The translations under genes were made by a program, and so were the position numbers. Below are positions 31,311 to 41,700 of a DNA stretch of 64,000 nucleotides, one piece after another. The stretch is from contig OX463829.1 in the NCBI GenBank assembly GCA_949825045.1, positions 7,874,001 through 7,938,000 on the forward strand. Reading direction: 5' to 3'. This DNA is from Argyresthia goedartella (lineage: Eukaryota; Arthropoda; Insecta; Lepidoptera; Argyresthiidae). The notes under the pieces were generated by a model that was not told where the DNA came from, searched no databases, and worked only from the letters and a program-made list of their open reading frames with translations. Numbering within the stretch: the stretch's first letter is position 1; every line of letters begins with the position of its first letter.

Positions 31311-31397
31311 TTTTTTTTGTTTATTACCAAACCAAAAGTAATAATCTAAAATAAATTGTGATAGGCAAACTAATAAATAGGAATTGTATGATGTATG
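31311..31397. other. Short AT-rich spacer
   Basis: Nothing recognised. Confidence 0.4.
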
Positions 31398-31555
31398 AGG
31401 CAGTTAGGCAGACCACCGGATAGATGGACACTGGCTGGTAAGGAGTGGCTGCGGGAGGCTCAGGACCAGAGTAGATAGTGTGGTAAAGAGGAGGCCTATA
31501 CCCAGCCTTAGGTAAATGTAATCTGATTTGAATTGAATTGAATGATGTTAATATA
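31398..31555 (+). pseudogene. 3' tail fragment of another LINE
   Basis: The plus strand reads RPPDRWTLAGKEWLREAQDQ, the end of an ORF2 with the G-R-P-x-x-R-W...A-x-x-W-x-x-x-A-x-D-R pattern of many insect LINEs, then a stop and a short tail (GATTTGAATTGAATTGAATG). Everything upstream is missing. Confidence 0.6.
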
Positions 31556-32507
31556 TAGTTACTTACTTCCTTTTAATTTGCTCCCTATCACGAAGTTGAA
31601 AGGGAAATTTAAGATTTCTGGCTTGTTGTAAGGTGACTTGTTTTACAATTTTGGAGACTCTTGACTGGTAAACACAGTGTTTCCGGCTTTCTCATCCAAT
31701 CGTCTGGTAGGAGCCTGAGGCAAAATGCTAAACAACCAGTACCTGAAACAAAATGTAAGCACTGTTACTAAGCTCACTTAGTTCTGTTTTTGGGAAACAG
31801 GGAATAAAAATTGTTCATGTCTAAAAAAAATAAAAGTGTTGTGATACATTCTAGTGCTTTGTATAGTGTTACTAACCTTCGTCTCCACATCCAAAGCACT
31901 GGTTGGTGGCAAATTAAGGGTCCACTGAGTAATTAACGTGTCCACAAGCTAACTGCTTCGACAGTCAATTTCGCTTGATAAACTCCGATTCTCTGTTTTA
32001 GATTGGGCTCGCGCTATAGCTACATCACACTTGTAGGCCATTTCCAAAGTCCAGATACATCAATTTCACGATTTTCACCCACTTTTCATCTCAACAATTC
32101 TAAAACGGTCGTGAAAAAGTAGCTCCACACTAACTTTAACAAAACCGTTCATTTGACAGCGGATAAGGTCCAATTCCAATCGAACTTCGGTTCAACCATC
32201 TGTCAAAACATTAGCGCGATACGAAAAGTCCATAAAGTCGTGTTTCGGTTACGGTTCAGCTATGGTTCGGTTGATATTTTTTACCGCGATCGCCCCCCAG
32301 GGACTCATTTTCATCTAATCTAATCTAATAAAATTAATGTTTCTTACAGTTTCTTTTCCAGAAAACTAAAAATAAAGAAGTAAAAATAAACAAGGTTTGG
32401 TTGATGGCCGCGCGAATATATTTTTTTGTATTGGCTTTTATCGAATTTCAATAACCTATAATAATTAAACCATGTAGGGAACAGGTTAAGTGACATTGTA
32501 AAAAAAA
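31556..32507. other. No gene seen
   Basis: About 950 bp without a recognisable frame, repeat or motif. Confidence 0.5.
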
Positions 32508-32912
32508 AAACGGTCAAGTGCGAGTCTAAATCGCGCACGAAGGGTTCCGTACCACCGTTCAATGGAAGCGATGGTGTGGAGTGAATAGTTTGGATTTTAC
32601 ACAGCAAAATATTGTTTACAAAGTTATTGGTGCGGTTACTTTCACACTCCATGTACGTAACCAGGTGCATCCATAAGTTTGTACGTGGTATTGTTGTATG
32701 GGAGCCCCCTTAAATATTTATTTTATCCTGTTTTTTAGTATTTGTTGTTATAGCGGCAACAGAAATACATGATCTGTGAAAATTTCAACTCTCTAGCTAT
32801 CACGGTTCGTGAGATACAGCCTGGTGACAGACGGACGGACGGACGGACGGACGGGCAGCGAAGTCTTAGTAATAGGGTCCCGTTTGGAACCCTTCGGGTA
32901 CGGAACCCTAAA
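32508..32912 (+). repeat. Common lepidopteran dispersed repeat (GGTACGGAACCCT type)
   Basis: It begins AACGGTCAAGTGCGAGTCTA and GGGTTCCGTACCA near 32545, runs through GTATGGGAGCCCC, ATTTGTTGTTATAGCGGCAA, ATTTCAACTCTCTAGCTATC and GAGATACAGCCTGGTGACAG, then a (GACG)n stretch at 32833-32856, and ends TAATAGGGTCCCGTTT...GGGTACGGAACCCTAAAAA. GGGTTCCGTA and TACGGAACCC are inverted relative to each other. I recognise the sequence as an abundant lepidopteran repeat; I cannot name its class with certainty. Confidence 0.75.
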
Positions 32913-34210
32913 AACTAAGATTTGTGTGTTCTATCCTCATATTACACTTTTATTTTTCTGGCCGGCACTTTCACTTTTGGCCTAAAATCAATGAAGTCCT
33001 TTCCATTCCTAGATTTGCTATACAATGTTATTAAGTTACAACACGACATAATATAAGGGTGAACTACCTAAAAATAATAACGTGTATGGTATGCGGACGT
33101 GTGATCCCAGTTACGTGTTATTAGATGTAATAAATGATATACCCACAAACTCATAAAAACTACTTAGATAATAAGAATTAATTTCATTTATAATTCTGTA
33201 ATATTTAATTAAAATAAATAAGTTTTTCATTTCAGAAAATATATTATAATTAATACAACTTTTGATATCTTTATGCCTAATTGGTTGACAATTTGTTTTT
33301 TTTTTACGTTATACCATATAACGAGCTATGCATAACCATCATACTGTTATGGGAGGTTTCGCAAACTTGTTTTAAAAACGATTTTAAATATGAACTATAA
33401 TATTTATTAATGAAACATAAGAAATGGAATTAAATATTGATAAAGAGTCGTTATCATATAGTCAGTGTGTCTACTTAGACAGTAGGCTGAAGTCTGACCC
33501 GGAGCTGTGCTCTTTCGGGCTTCCACTTGCCCGTCACATAGGAGTGGATGTTGAAGGGGGCTGACGCTGCACAACATCAGCATACAGCCTTACTGTACAG
33601 GGATATAACAATACGATCAAAACACCTCGTACTTGAACGCTTCATTTGTAAAATTCTGATAAAGGGTTTAGAAGTAATTTCTCAAATAAAGGGTTGAAAA
33701 ATCGCAAATATAATCCCATGTTATATATGGACGACACCGAACGATGACATTGACACATGGTGGTTCTGTCACCATACGGTAATGAACTCTTAGTACATAT
33801 AGTAAGTTGCTCATCCTTATGAATACCTACAAATGTGCAATTAGGTACCATGATTTCCTAAAAAAACGTCGTACTACAATAAAACTTCACTCGGTAATTG
33901 TATTGCTTATCAATAAGTACATCATTTAAGTAGTTTATAATCCAGACTATCTTCCTAAATGGAAACGGTGACGTTACCTTCAAAGAGACAGGCAGTCAGT
34001 ACATACAGGTTAAAACAGTAAAATTCTATGTGTAGGTGGGGTACATCTATCATATAATTATGTATACCGTTGTTCTGAAACTTTGGTTTCGGCGTTCGCG
34101 ATCTCGTGATGCGGGGTTGAGGCATTGCTGCGGGGTGGAAAACGTAGGCTACGCCTCACTATTCTATATTCTAATTCAAAAAAAATCTGGCATTAAGAAG
34201 GGCCTTAAGT
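32913..34210. other. No gene seen
   Basis: About 1.3 kb, AT-rich, without recognisable coding sequence or repeat. Confidence 0.5.
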
Positions 34211-35170
34211 GAATTCCTCTTATAAGAACCATGACATAATCCAATAAAATAGGCGCCACCGATGCTGACCGCGGCGTCCCTCGAAACCTCCCCTCCGGCG
34301 TCTACCACCAGCGACGCCAGCCACCGCCTCGCCCTTCACCTCGCAACCACCGCCACCGCTGCCGCCACCGCCGCCGCCGCCGCCTGCCACCACCAACGCC
34401 AGCCGCCGCCCCGCTCCTCGCCCCGCAGCCAATGTTAAAAAAACCAGCGCCCGGTAGATGCGAGAGGCAGGGGTGGACCCTTTCTAGGGTGGTCCCTTTC
34501 TACGCAGGAAGCCAGTGATCAGAGAGCTGGTGCCGAGTCTCTGACATTTCTTGTCCTCTTCCCAATACTGATCGATTTCTGTATGAGTTCGAAACAACCC
34601 AAACATGAAAAATTCGAGAGGCAGTTGGTCGGCGCCCTCACTCCACTAACTGGCCTGCCCCTCCTTCCGCCGATAGCTTCCGGGCACAATCCAGGACTGC
34701 TGTAGGCACTTCCCGTCCCCCGCTTCCGGCACCCAGGCTTCATCCAGGTAGCCGTAGCACTCGGCTTCCCCCCGTCTACGTCCCTCGGGCCCGTAGCAAG
34801 GTTTGACGAGACGGGTAAATACAGTCGTCAGTAGGCTTAGGTCGACGATAGGGCCCCCGGCATCCGGGCTATATCCAGGTGCCCATCAGAGACAGGATCC
34901 CGCTGCGGACGTTATTTTCCGATGGTGTTTAGGCATCTGTCACCCGGGTATTTCCAGGTCAACTCGTATTCCACACTCGTAGCCCAGCTCGGGTGGAGCA
35001 GATGCGTGTAGCCTCAAGCCGATAAGTCGAATTCCGTGGGTCGCATACGTTCCTCGGGCTAGAATCTACGATATGCAGGCAACCCCTAGTGTAGGACGTT
35101 AAATATGTGAGCCCATCAGGCAAAGATACTTTGGGCCAAGCCGTTAGGCCCTGAATCACGTGTAAATAAA
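34211..35170. other. GC-rich block of unknown nature
   Basis: An abrupt compositional island in AT-rich surroundings. The first 230 bp are dominated by CCGCCG/CCACC runs (34340-34440); the remainder is GC-rich non-repetitive sequence that ends CACGTGTAAATAAATAAATC, which looks like a polyadenylated or LINE-like 3' end on the plus strand. Frames are short and motif-free on both strands. It may be the 3' part of an unrecognised retroelement or a retroposed transcript. Confidence 0.45.
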
Positions 35171-35474
35171 TAAATCTAGAGCTTGACTAGCCAAACCGAC
35201 ACACTGGTCAATAAAATCGACAAGTTAGGCTTGAACAGTAGCCAACCTGTGAATATAATTTAGCTTTTATTGTACAAATATACAAGCAGATCTTACCTCC
35301 TAACCCGTTGTTTTACCTTAATGCCCCATAGGTAGGTTCTATAGAGATGAAACCCCAAGTCTTGGCTCATTTGCTCATCGGAAAAGGTCATCGTATAGCG
35401 TGATAACCAGACTGAGCTAGGAAGAATGGTATCGTGTCACAAGCTCCTTACATTTTTCGAAAGACTTAAAAAAA
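35171..35474. other. No gene seen
   Basis: About 300 bp spacer between the GC-rich block and LINE family A. Confidence 0.4.
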
Positions 35475-36197
35475 TGTCAAAGTCAAAGGTCTTTATTACC
35501 GTAGATATTTACATATTCTTAGCAAACGTCATTTTTTGTCTCTTCTCTATATTGGATCACTGTGGGAGAAGAAAGGCTTAGCAACTCCCACGGATATATC
35601 TCTTTTAAAAATTGAAATATTACGATTTACGAATTAACTAATAGGAATATTACGATATTAATGATTATGATTAATGAGCAGGAATAAATAAGTACAAAAT
35701 TATTAACAGCAAGCTCTGTGTTGAGCTAGATTAACCCCATACAGTCCCGTCATTAAAGTAATCTTGATCATTGTAATATCCCTTTCACTACAAAATTGCT
35801 TTAACACGTATCTTATTGTAGTAGAGAATGCACTGACCCTTGAAAGAATTGCTAACCTTCGCGAGTCTAAACCGGGGCACAACTAGTCTGTGATTATTGC
35901 TTAAGTAAACAGCCATCGCTTAGTTTGGAAAATGTTGTAAGGTTCTTGCGTACATACATTATATCTTCGAAAATAAATTAACTAGCTCGTTAGTATGTCA
36001 ATTTCTTTAAAAAACTCTCTTAAGGAGTCTGTGTTTTGAATTATAAATTGCACGAATAGCTCTTTTCTGTAAAATAAAAATAATTTGAATATCCGCTGCT
36101 TTCCCACACAATAAGATGCGAGTACCATTGGATATGACACTGTGAATGTAACTAAAATATACAATACTACATATAGCCACATCCGTGTTTTATCACT
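35475..36197 (-). mobile_element. 5'-truncated LINE (family A, copy 2)
   Basis: The 3' tail (CAAAGTCAAAGG on the plus strand) and 3' UTR match copies 1 and 3. Upstream on the minus strand are decayed C-terminal ORF2 residues (TDSLREFFKEIDIL, ILLW-like VSYPMVLASYC region). Homology stops at about 36197, where the gypsy scrap begins. Decayed; no useful frame. Confidence 0.78.
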
Positions 36198-36204
36198 TTT
36201 GACA

Positions 36205-36350
36205 TTCTTTTTGCAGCCGTGTAAATACTTGTTCAGTTCAGCTTGATAACAGGCCACTTTTAGGATGCTGCTCCTATAGAAGTTGGCCAAGCCCAAAAAT
36301 CGTCGCAATATTGACCTTATCTGGCTTAGAAATTTTTGTTGAATATATAT
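36205..36350 (-). pseudogene. Ty3/gypsy reverse transcriptase scrap
   Basis: Minus-strand SILRRFLGLANFYRSSIL...AELNKYLHGCKKN. L-R-R-F-L-G-x-x-N-F-Y-R is the hallmark at the end of the gypsy reverse transcriptase; the following residues match the connection to RNase H. About 45 codons only. It is separated from the LTR at 36358 by a short (AT)n run, so the interior of a gypsy element between its 5' LTR and the end of RT appears to be deleted. Confidence 0.65.
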
Positions 36351-36357
36351 ATATATA

Positions 36358-36756
36358 TGTTGCAGAAGGGTCAGGACCGATGGCTGATGGCGTCCCGAGG
36401 ATGGGTGTGATGGGTACTCGAGCATTGGAGATAACAGCTTCGTTATAACATAGTTTATTAACTTTAGGGCACGAATCATGTACTAGACACAGAATAATGA
36501 CACTTGACACTGGGAGCACGGGGAGTACATAATAGTCAAGGGGACTGGCTAGTCCAATAATGTGGGAGGAGGTGCGCTCCGTACGACTGCTCGTTATAGA
36601 CTGACCCGCTGACTGGCGCGCACGCCTTTTTATAGCAGGCACAGCTAACCTCCCAAATATTGGCCAAACCTAAGCGAATGCATGTATCGCTTGTGTCACC
36701 GTACTTATCTCTACTACCTTACGCTATAGCTATAGCTCAATTCGTACACTACGACA
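36358..36756 (-). repeat. LTR of a gypsy-type element (copy 1)
   Basis: On the minus strand it starts TGTCGTAGTG and ends ...CTGCAACA (mutated from CGACA). It is homologous along its length to 54988-55421. It has a TATAAA-like box (TATAAAAAGGCGTG, near 36636) and an AATAAA-type signal (GTTAATAAACTA, near 36458). The adjoining reverse transcriptase scrap supports a gypsy origin. No target duplication found. Confidence 0.72.
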
Positions 36757-37355
36757 CGGCCAACCTGACACTACAGTCGTCCACGACTGTATCATCTGTG
36801 AAACAATAACTACATTTCGCTCGATCATCCTGACTCTTAAGTAGTATCTCGTTTTTCACAATAGTTTTAGGACTGTCTACCAAGCACACACAATTTAGAA
36901 AAGTATTCAAATAATCAATTTCACTCGCTAAAATATTCTCATGGATTCTTTTCATCCCCGAAGCCCAGCCTAAGGTATCCGTGCCCACGGAATCTTTTAC
37001 TAGTGTAGCCTACCGTGTCCGTACCTACGGAATCTTTTAGTCTTGTCCGTGCCCACGTATTCTTTTCATCCTCGAAGCCCAGCCTAAGGTGTCCGTGACC
37101 ACGGAATCTTTTACTAGTGTAGCCCAACCCTACCGCGTCCATGCTTACGGAATTTTTTGCGCCATCTGTGCCCACAGATGCAACGCCTTCGTCGCAACAG
37201 TGCCAACCCGTGGCCAACCCCAAAATGTCCGTACCAACGGAATCCAACCCCAACATCTCCGTACCAACGGAATCCAACCCCCAACATCTCCGTACCAACG
37301 GATTCCAATCTCAGATGTCCGTACCAACGGATACCAAACTCATCTCTGTACCACA
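36757..37355. repeat. Hairpin-rich minisatellite
   Basis: From about 36975 to 37335 the motif TCCGTNCCNACGGAATC recurs about ten times, first within a unit of about 115 bp (CGAAGCCCAGCCTAAGG ... TTTTACTAGTGTAGCC, two copies) and then as a 30-bp unit (CCAACCCCAACATCTCCGTA) four times at 37228, 37258, 37288 and 37318. Each motif can pair with itself (TCCGT...ACGGA). One variant, TCTGTGCCCACAGA (37168), changes both arms and still pairs. The left 200 bp (36757-36960) has no known motif; a 79-codon minus-strand frame (36988-36749) reads out of the repeat into it. Confidence 0.7.
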
Positions 37356-37821
37356 ATATCTAAGGTATTCAAACATTTAAAAAAACTATATTTTGTGTGC
37401 CTAGTCGACACTCGACTAGGATGTATGCTATTTGACTTAATTCACCAAGTATCACATTGAAGATCAATTGACTTTTTGAGTTAACTAACAAATTACTAAG
37501 TAAACCATTAATAACTAAGGTTGAGATTAAGTATGCCTGGCAGTGGCTTCTGCTGAAGCTGCAACACAGCCATCATGTCCTTCTCGTGTTAGTTGCGCAT
37601 TATCCTGCAACAATAAAAATACAGCACAGTATCCGTTCGGCTATGCCTCAATAAACCACAGGAAATTAATCACCACTCATTTAAAACCCAAGTTAATTGA
37701 ATTTTCAAAGTCAAACCATCATTTATTCACTGTATAAAACTCTTAATCTCATAGCCAAATTAACCAAAATATTATAGCCAATGAACAGAGTATCGAATAC
37801 CACCAAACAAACAAAGCATGT
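37356..37821. other. No gene seen; target of BEL3
   Basis: About 465 bp without a recognised gene. Its last five bases, CATGT, are the BEL3 target duplication. Confidence 0.5.
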
Positions 37822-38153
37822 TGTTGAGTCCAAAACTTAACATATGTACCTGTATAGAGTATACCTGTATAATTTATTACTGTTATTTGGAAAAGCGCCA
37901 TCTATAGATTTCATTGTATATTATTTGCATTACAAATTGACCTTGATCTGACTGATCACACGTTAGACATGTATAAGCTTGAAGCATTTTATGATAGATG
38001 GCGCTAGTAGTCTAAACCGCCTACTAACTGTGCTATAAATTGGTAGACATAAGGAATTTCTCTCTCTTTGCCTTGCAACCGTCCAATACAACGCACGTAT
38101 CAATTTCGGCCTTTTCATTTCGCTCCTTCACCCTCTATGTCCCGAGTGCGACA
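37822..38153 (+). repeat. BEL3 5' LTR
   Basis: Ends TGTTGAGTCC...GTGCGACA. A TATA-like CTATAAATTGG lies at about 38032-38042 with downstream TCTCTCTCTTTGCC, so transcription probably starts near 38065-38075. Contains a mirrored pair GCGCCATCTATAGA and GATAGATGGCGC (about 37900 and 37995) that could fold. Confidence 0.93.
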
Positions 38154-38712
38154 TATGGTGACCCCGAATAGTACACGCTTGAGTCTTCGTATTAATTAGC
38201 CTGGAAGGGATCCGCGCTAGTAAAATTCAGCGGCAACGATACTTGCTACGAATTGCGCAACCGCGCCCCGAAGATCGCCCGGTGTCTACCTTCAACTTAG
38301 CGTTTAATTCGTAACGTGGTAGACTAAGCCACCTCATCGGTCAAGATCGACAGGCATAAGCTCAGAAACAAAGAAGAAGGGTGAAAGGTGGCCTGAGAGC
38401 TAGCGAGATAACGAAACTTGTCTACGCAACATTGAACGACGGCCATACCAAACCACTGCCACGTGTGTGTGGCACCGTGGTACTTACTCCGAGAAGGCGG
38501 AAGATATCCAGAGTGCGTGTCGACACGTGCTGCATCATCAAAAGGCATCCAGAGCCTAGTGGGCACGTGCATCGTCATCAAAGGGGCAAGTGAGCTGGCA
38601 ATTCCCACCCATTCCATTATATTCCCATTTAATATTGCTAATCGCTTAGTTAATCTTAGTTAGATAGATATTCGAAATAACCTCTCGTTTCCTTTATCTT
38701 TATCTTTTTATA
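38154..38712 (+). promoter_or_regulatory. BEL3 leader with primer-binding site at 38156-38167
   Basis: Two bases after the LTR the sequence reads TGGTGACCCCGA, complementary to a tRNA 3' end of the form TCGGGGTCACCA. The remaining 545 bp up to the gag ATG has only short frames on both strands and presumably holds packaging signals. Confidence 0.75.
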
Positions 38713-41700
38713 ATGGACGTTTCCAGTAATTTGAAGGAACTTAAGTCCAAACGAGGTGTAGCGAAGAGAAAATTGACTCTTTTCAAAAAATATATAGACT
38801 CCATTAACCCAGCAGCATTAACGGCAGAATCAGTTATCGATATTAAGTTGCGAATGGAGAAATTACCCGATCTTTATGAGGATTTTTGCAGGACACAGGA
38901 TTGTATAGATACTATGAGTCAGGATGAGGATCTTGACACCGAGATGTCGGAGAGGGAGACCTTTGATCAAGTCTTTTACAGGCTATCTGCAAAGGCTAAG
39001 GTGTTGGTAGCAACCAAAGACACCAAGCCAAAGCATGAGGGGCAACCGCCTCCGCCTCCACCGCCTCTTGTGGACAGTGAGTCGATTAAATATCCAGAAA
39101 TCAGCTTACCCACCTTCAGTGGGGACGTAAGGCAGTGGTTGGAGTTTCGAGACACTTTTGACGCGTTAGTTAATCAGAGTAAAATGCAACCAATAATAAA
39201 GTTTAAATATCTTCGCAGTTGTTTACAGGGCAGCGCGTTAGAGGTCATAAGTTCGCTCGATTATACCAGTGAAAGCTACACGCTGGCGTGGCAATTATTG
39301 TGCGAACGCTACAATAACCCACGAGTTCTAGTTTTCAATCATTTACAGGCTCTTTTTGATATTAATACAGTATCAACAACCGCATCATCATTGAGAAATC
39401 TCCATGAAAATATTTCCAAGCATGTTAGGACCCTCCGCTCTTTGAACGTGCCCGTAGAAAATTGGGATTTGATAATCATTTATATCTTGCAGAATAAACT
39501 AGATACCAAATTAAAATTTAAATGGGAAGAAAAAAATAATTCTAGGAAATTGCCAACGTTACAGGAATTCAAGGCTTTCTTGAGGGACCGCGCTGACCTG
39601 CTTGAAACTACAGGATCAGCTGAGCGAACCGACGCCGGCGGAAGCGGCAATCCAGCCGCGACGCCTTCAAGGAAGACCATGGTAACCACGTCCGATCCTA
39701 CCAAGGTACAATCCAAATTTAATTCTAAACCTAACCAATGTCCCGTATGTTCGGGATCACATTTTATAACCCAGTGCCAAAAGTTCCAAACGCTAGATGT
39801 GGGCGCTAGGATACGTACCGTAAACAAACTTCGTTTATGTTTCAATTGTCTTTCCAGTACACATATATTTTCTAACTGCAGGGCTAGTACCTGCCGTCTG
39901 TGTAAACGCAAGCACCACACGCTTTTACACAGATCAGATGATACCAATCAAACAACAACCACAACGTTTACCAAGGAACAACCTCCAAATCAACCAAGTA
40001 CTAATAACAACCAACTAGTAAACACAACTCAAACCAGTAGCATACAAAATAACACTTACTCTCAGTCTGTTCACCCCCAACCAAAACCAGTTTTATTATC
40101 CACAGCACAAGTATTTATCTTAGATAAACACAACCAGCCACAACGGCTAAGAGCCCTTTTAGACTCGGGCTCTCAGTCTAATTTCATTACGGAAGATGCG
40201 TGCAATAAATTGCAACTTGATAGGAAATCATTTAATATGCAAGTAATCGGTTTCAATAATAGTGTGTCAAACGTACAACATTATTGTGACATTAACTTGA
40301 ATTCATTGGACAATACCTACCAAACAAATATGACCTGTTTTATTGTGCCTACTATTTGTAGTTTGAACGTAATATTACCAGAAAAAAATTGTTTACGAAT
40401 CCCATCGCGTTATCAGCTAGCCGACAGCGGCTATTGTTCGCCGGGCGAAGTAGATTTAATTATAGGTGCCGAACAATTTTATAACTTAATGTGTATCGGT
40501 CAACATAAGCTCGGGGTAGGGTTACCAACATTACAACGTACACGCTTGGGATGGGTGATTTCGGGTTCGGTAAATAGCATATTAGAAACAAAATCAGTGC
40601 GATGCAACTTTGTAATTGAAAATCAGTTACAAAGATTTTGGGAAATAGAAGAAGGTTCCGTACCTTGTTTACCGGGTGATGAGACACAATGCGAGGAGAT
40701 TTTTTTAAAAACTCATACACGCAACTCTGACGGTAATTTCGTCGTTGAAATCCCACTCAAGTTACCATCCCGCGAGTTAGGTAAATCTAGACATATTGCT
40801 TACAGGAGGTTCAAAGCATTAGAATCAAAGTTTCAACGGAACCCTTATTTCAAACAAAAATACGTAGAATTTATGCAAGAATTCGAACAAAGCGGCCATA
40901 TGATTAAAATAAATAATAATTATGAAAATACCTACAACTTTTTACCACATCACGCCGTGACACGAGAATCACCCACCACCCCCATACGTGTAGTTTTTGA
41001 CGCATCGTGTAAAACAGATAGCGGTTTGTCACTAAATGACCTCCAATATAAGGGCGCGATACAACAGGACGATTTGATAGACATATTGTTACGTTTTAGA
41101 ACTTACAAATATGTTATAAATGCAGATATAGAGAAAATGTATAGAAAAATTTATTTGTCTCCTGAACAACACCAGCTGCAATGCATTTTCTGGCGTGAAA
41201 ACACCAATCAGAAGTTACAAGTTTATGCACTAACAACCTTAAGTTTCGGTCTTAAGGCTGCACCACACATAGCAACAAGATGTTTGTTGCAATTAGCATA
41301 TGAAAACCAAAATACATTCCCAATAGCTGCGGAAACCATTACGTCACAGTTCTACATGGACGACTTACTCTATGGGGGAACTGATGAGCAGCAGGTAGCA
41401 ACAGTAGCAAAACAAGTGGATGACATTCTGCGAAAGGCAAATTTCATTTTACGAAAATGGAAATCCAATTCAGAAACTATCTTGAATAGGGTAGGTGTAG
41501 GTAAATCGGAAAACACGCATCAAACCACTAAACCTACCGACCTACCTACCGAATTAGGGGACAAAATCCATAAGGTACTAGGTTTGGCATGGTGCGATAA
41601 TTCTGACCAGTTTATGTACACGATAAAAAAGGACCAAAGTACTAACCCATTAACAAAAAGGAAGGTGCTATCAATTATTTCATCTATTTTTGATCCATTA

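Noticed and set aside
34220..34432. Gly-rich minus-strand frame of 70 codons
   Set aside because: It is the translation of a CCG/CCACC low-complexity run.
36939..37298. Minus-strand repeat protein with SVGTD units
   Set aside because: Reads through the hairpin minisatellite; units of both 115 and 30 bp are present and the peptide repeat follows only from the DNA repeat.
39480..39947. Minus-strand frame of 155 codons in BEL3
   Set aside because: Antisense to the gag region with no motif; the forward frame has all domain signatures.
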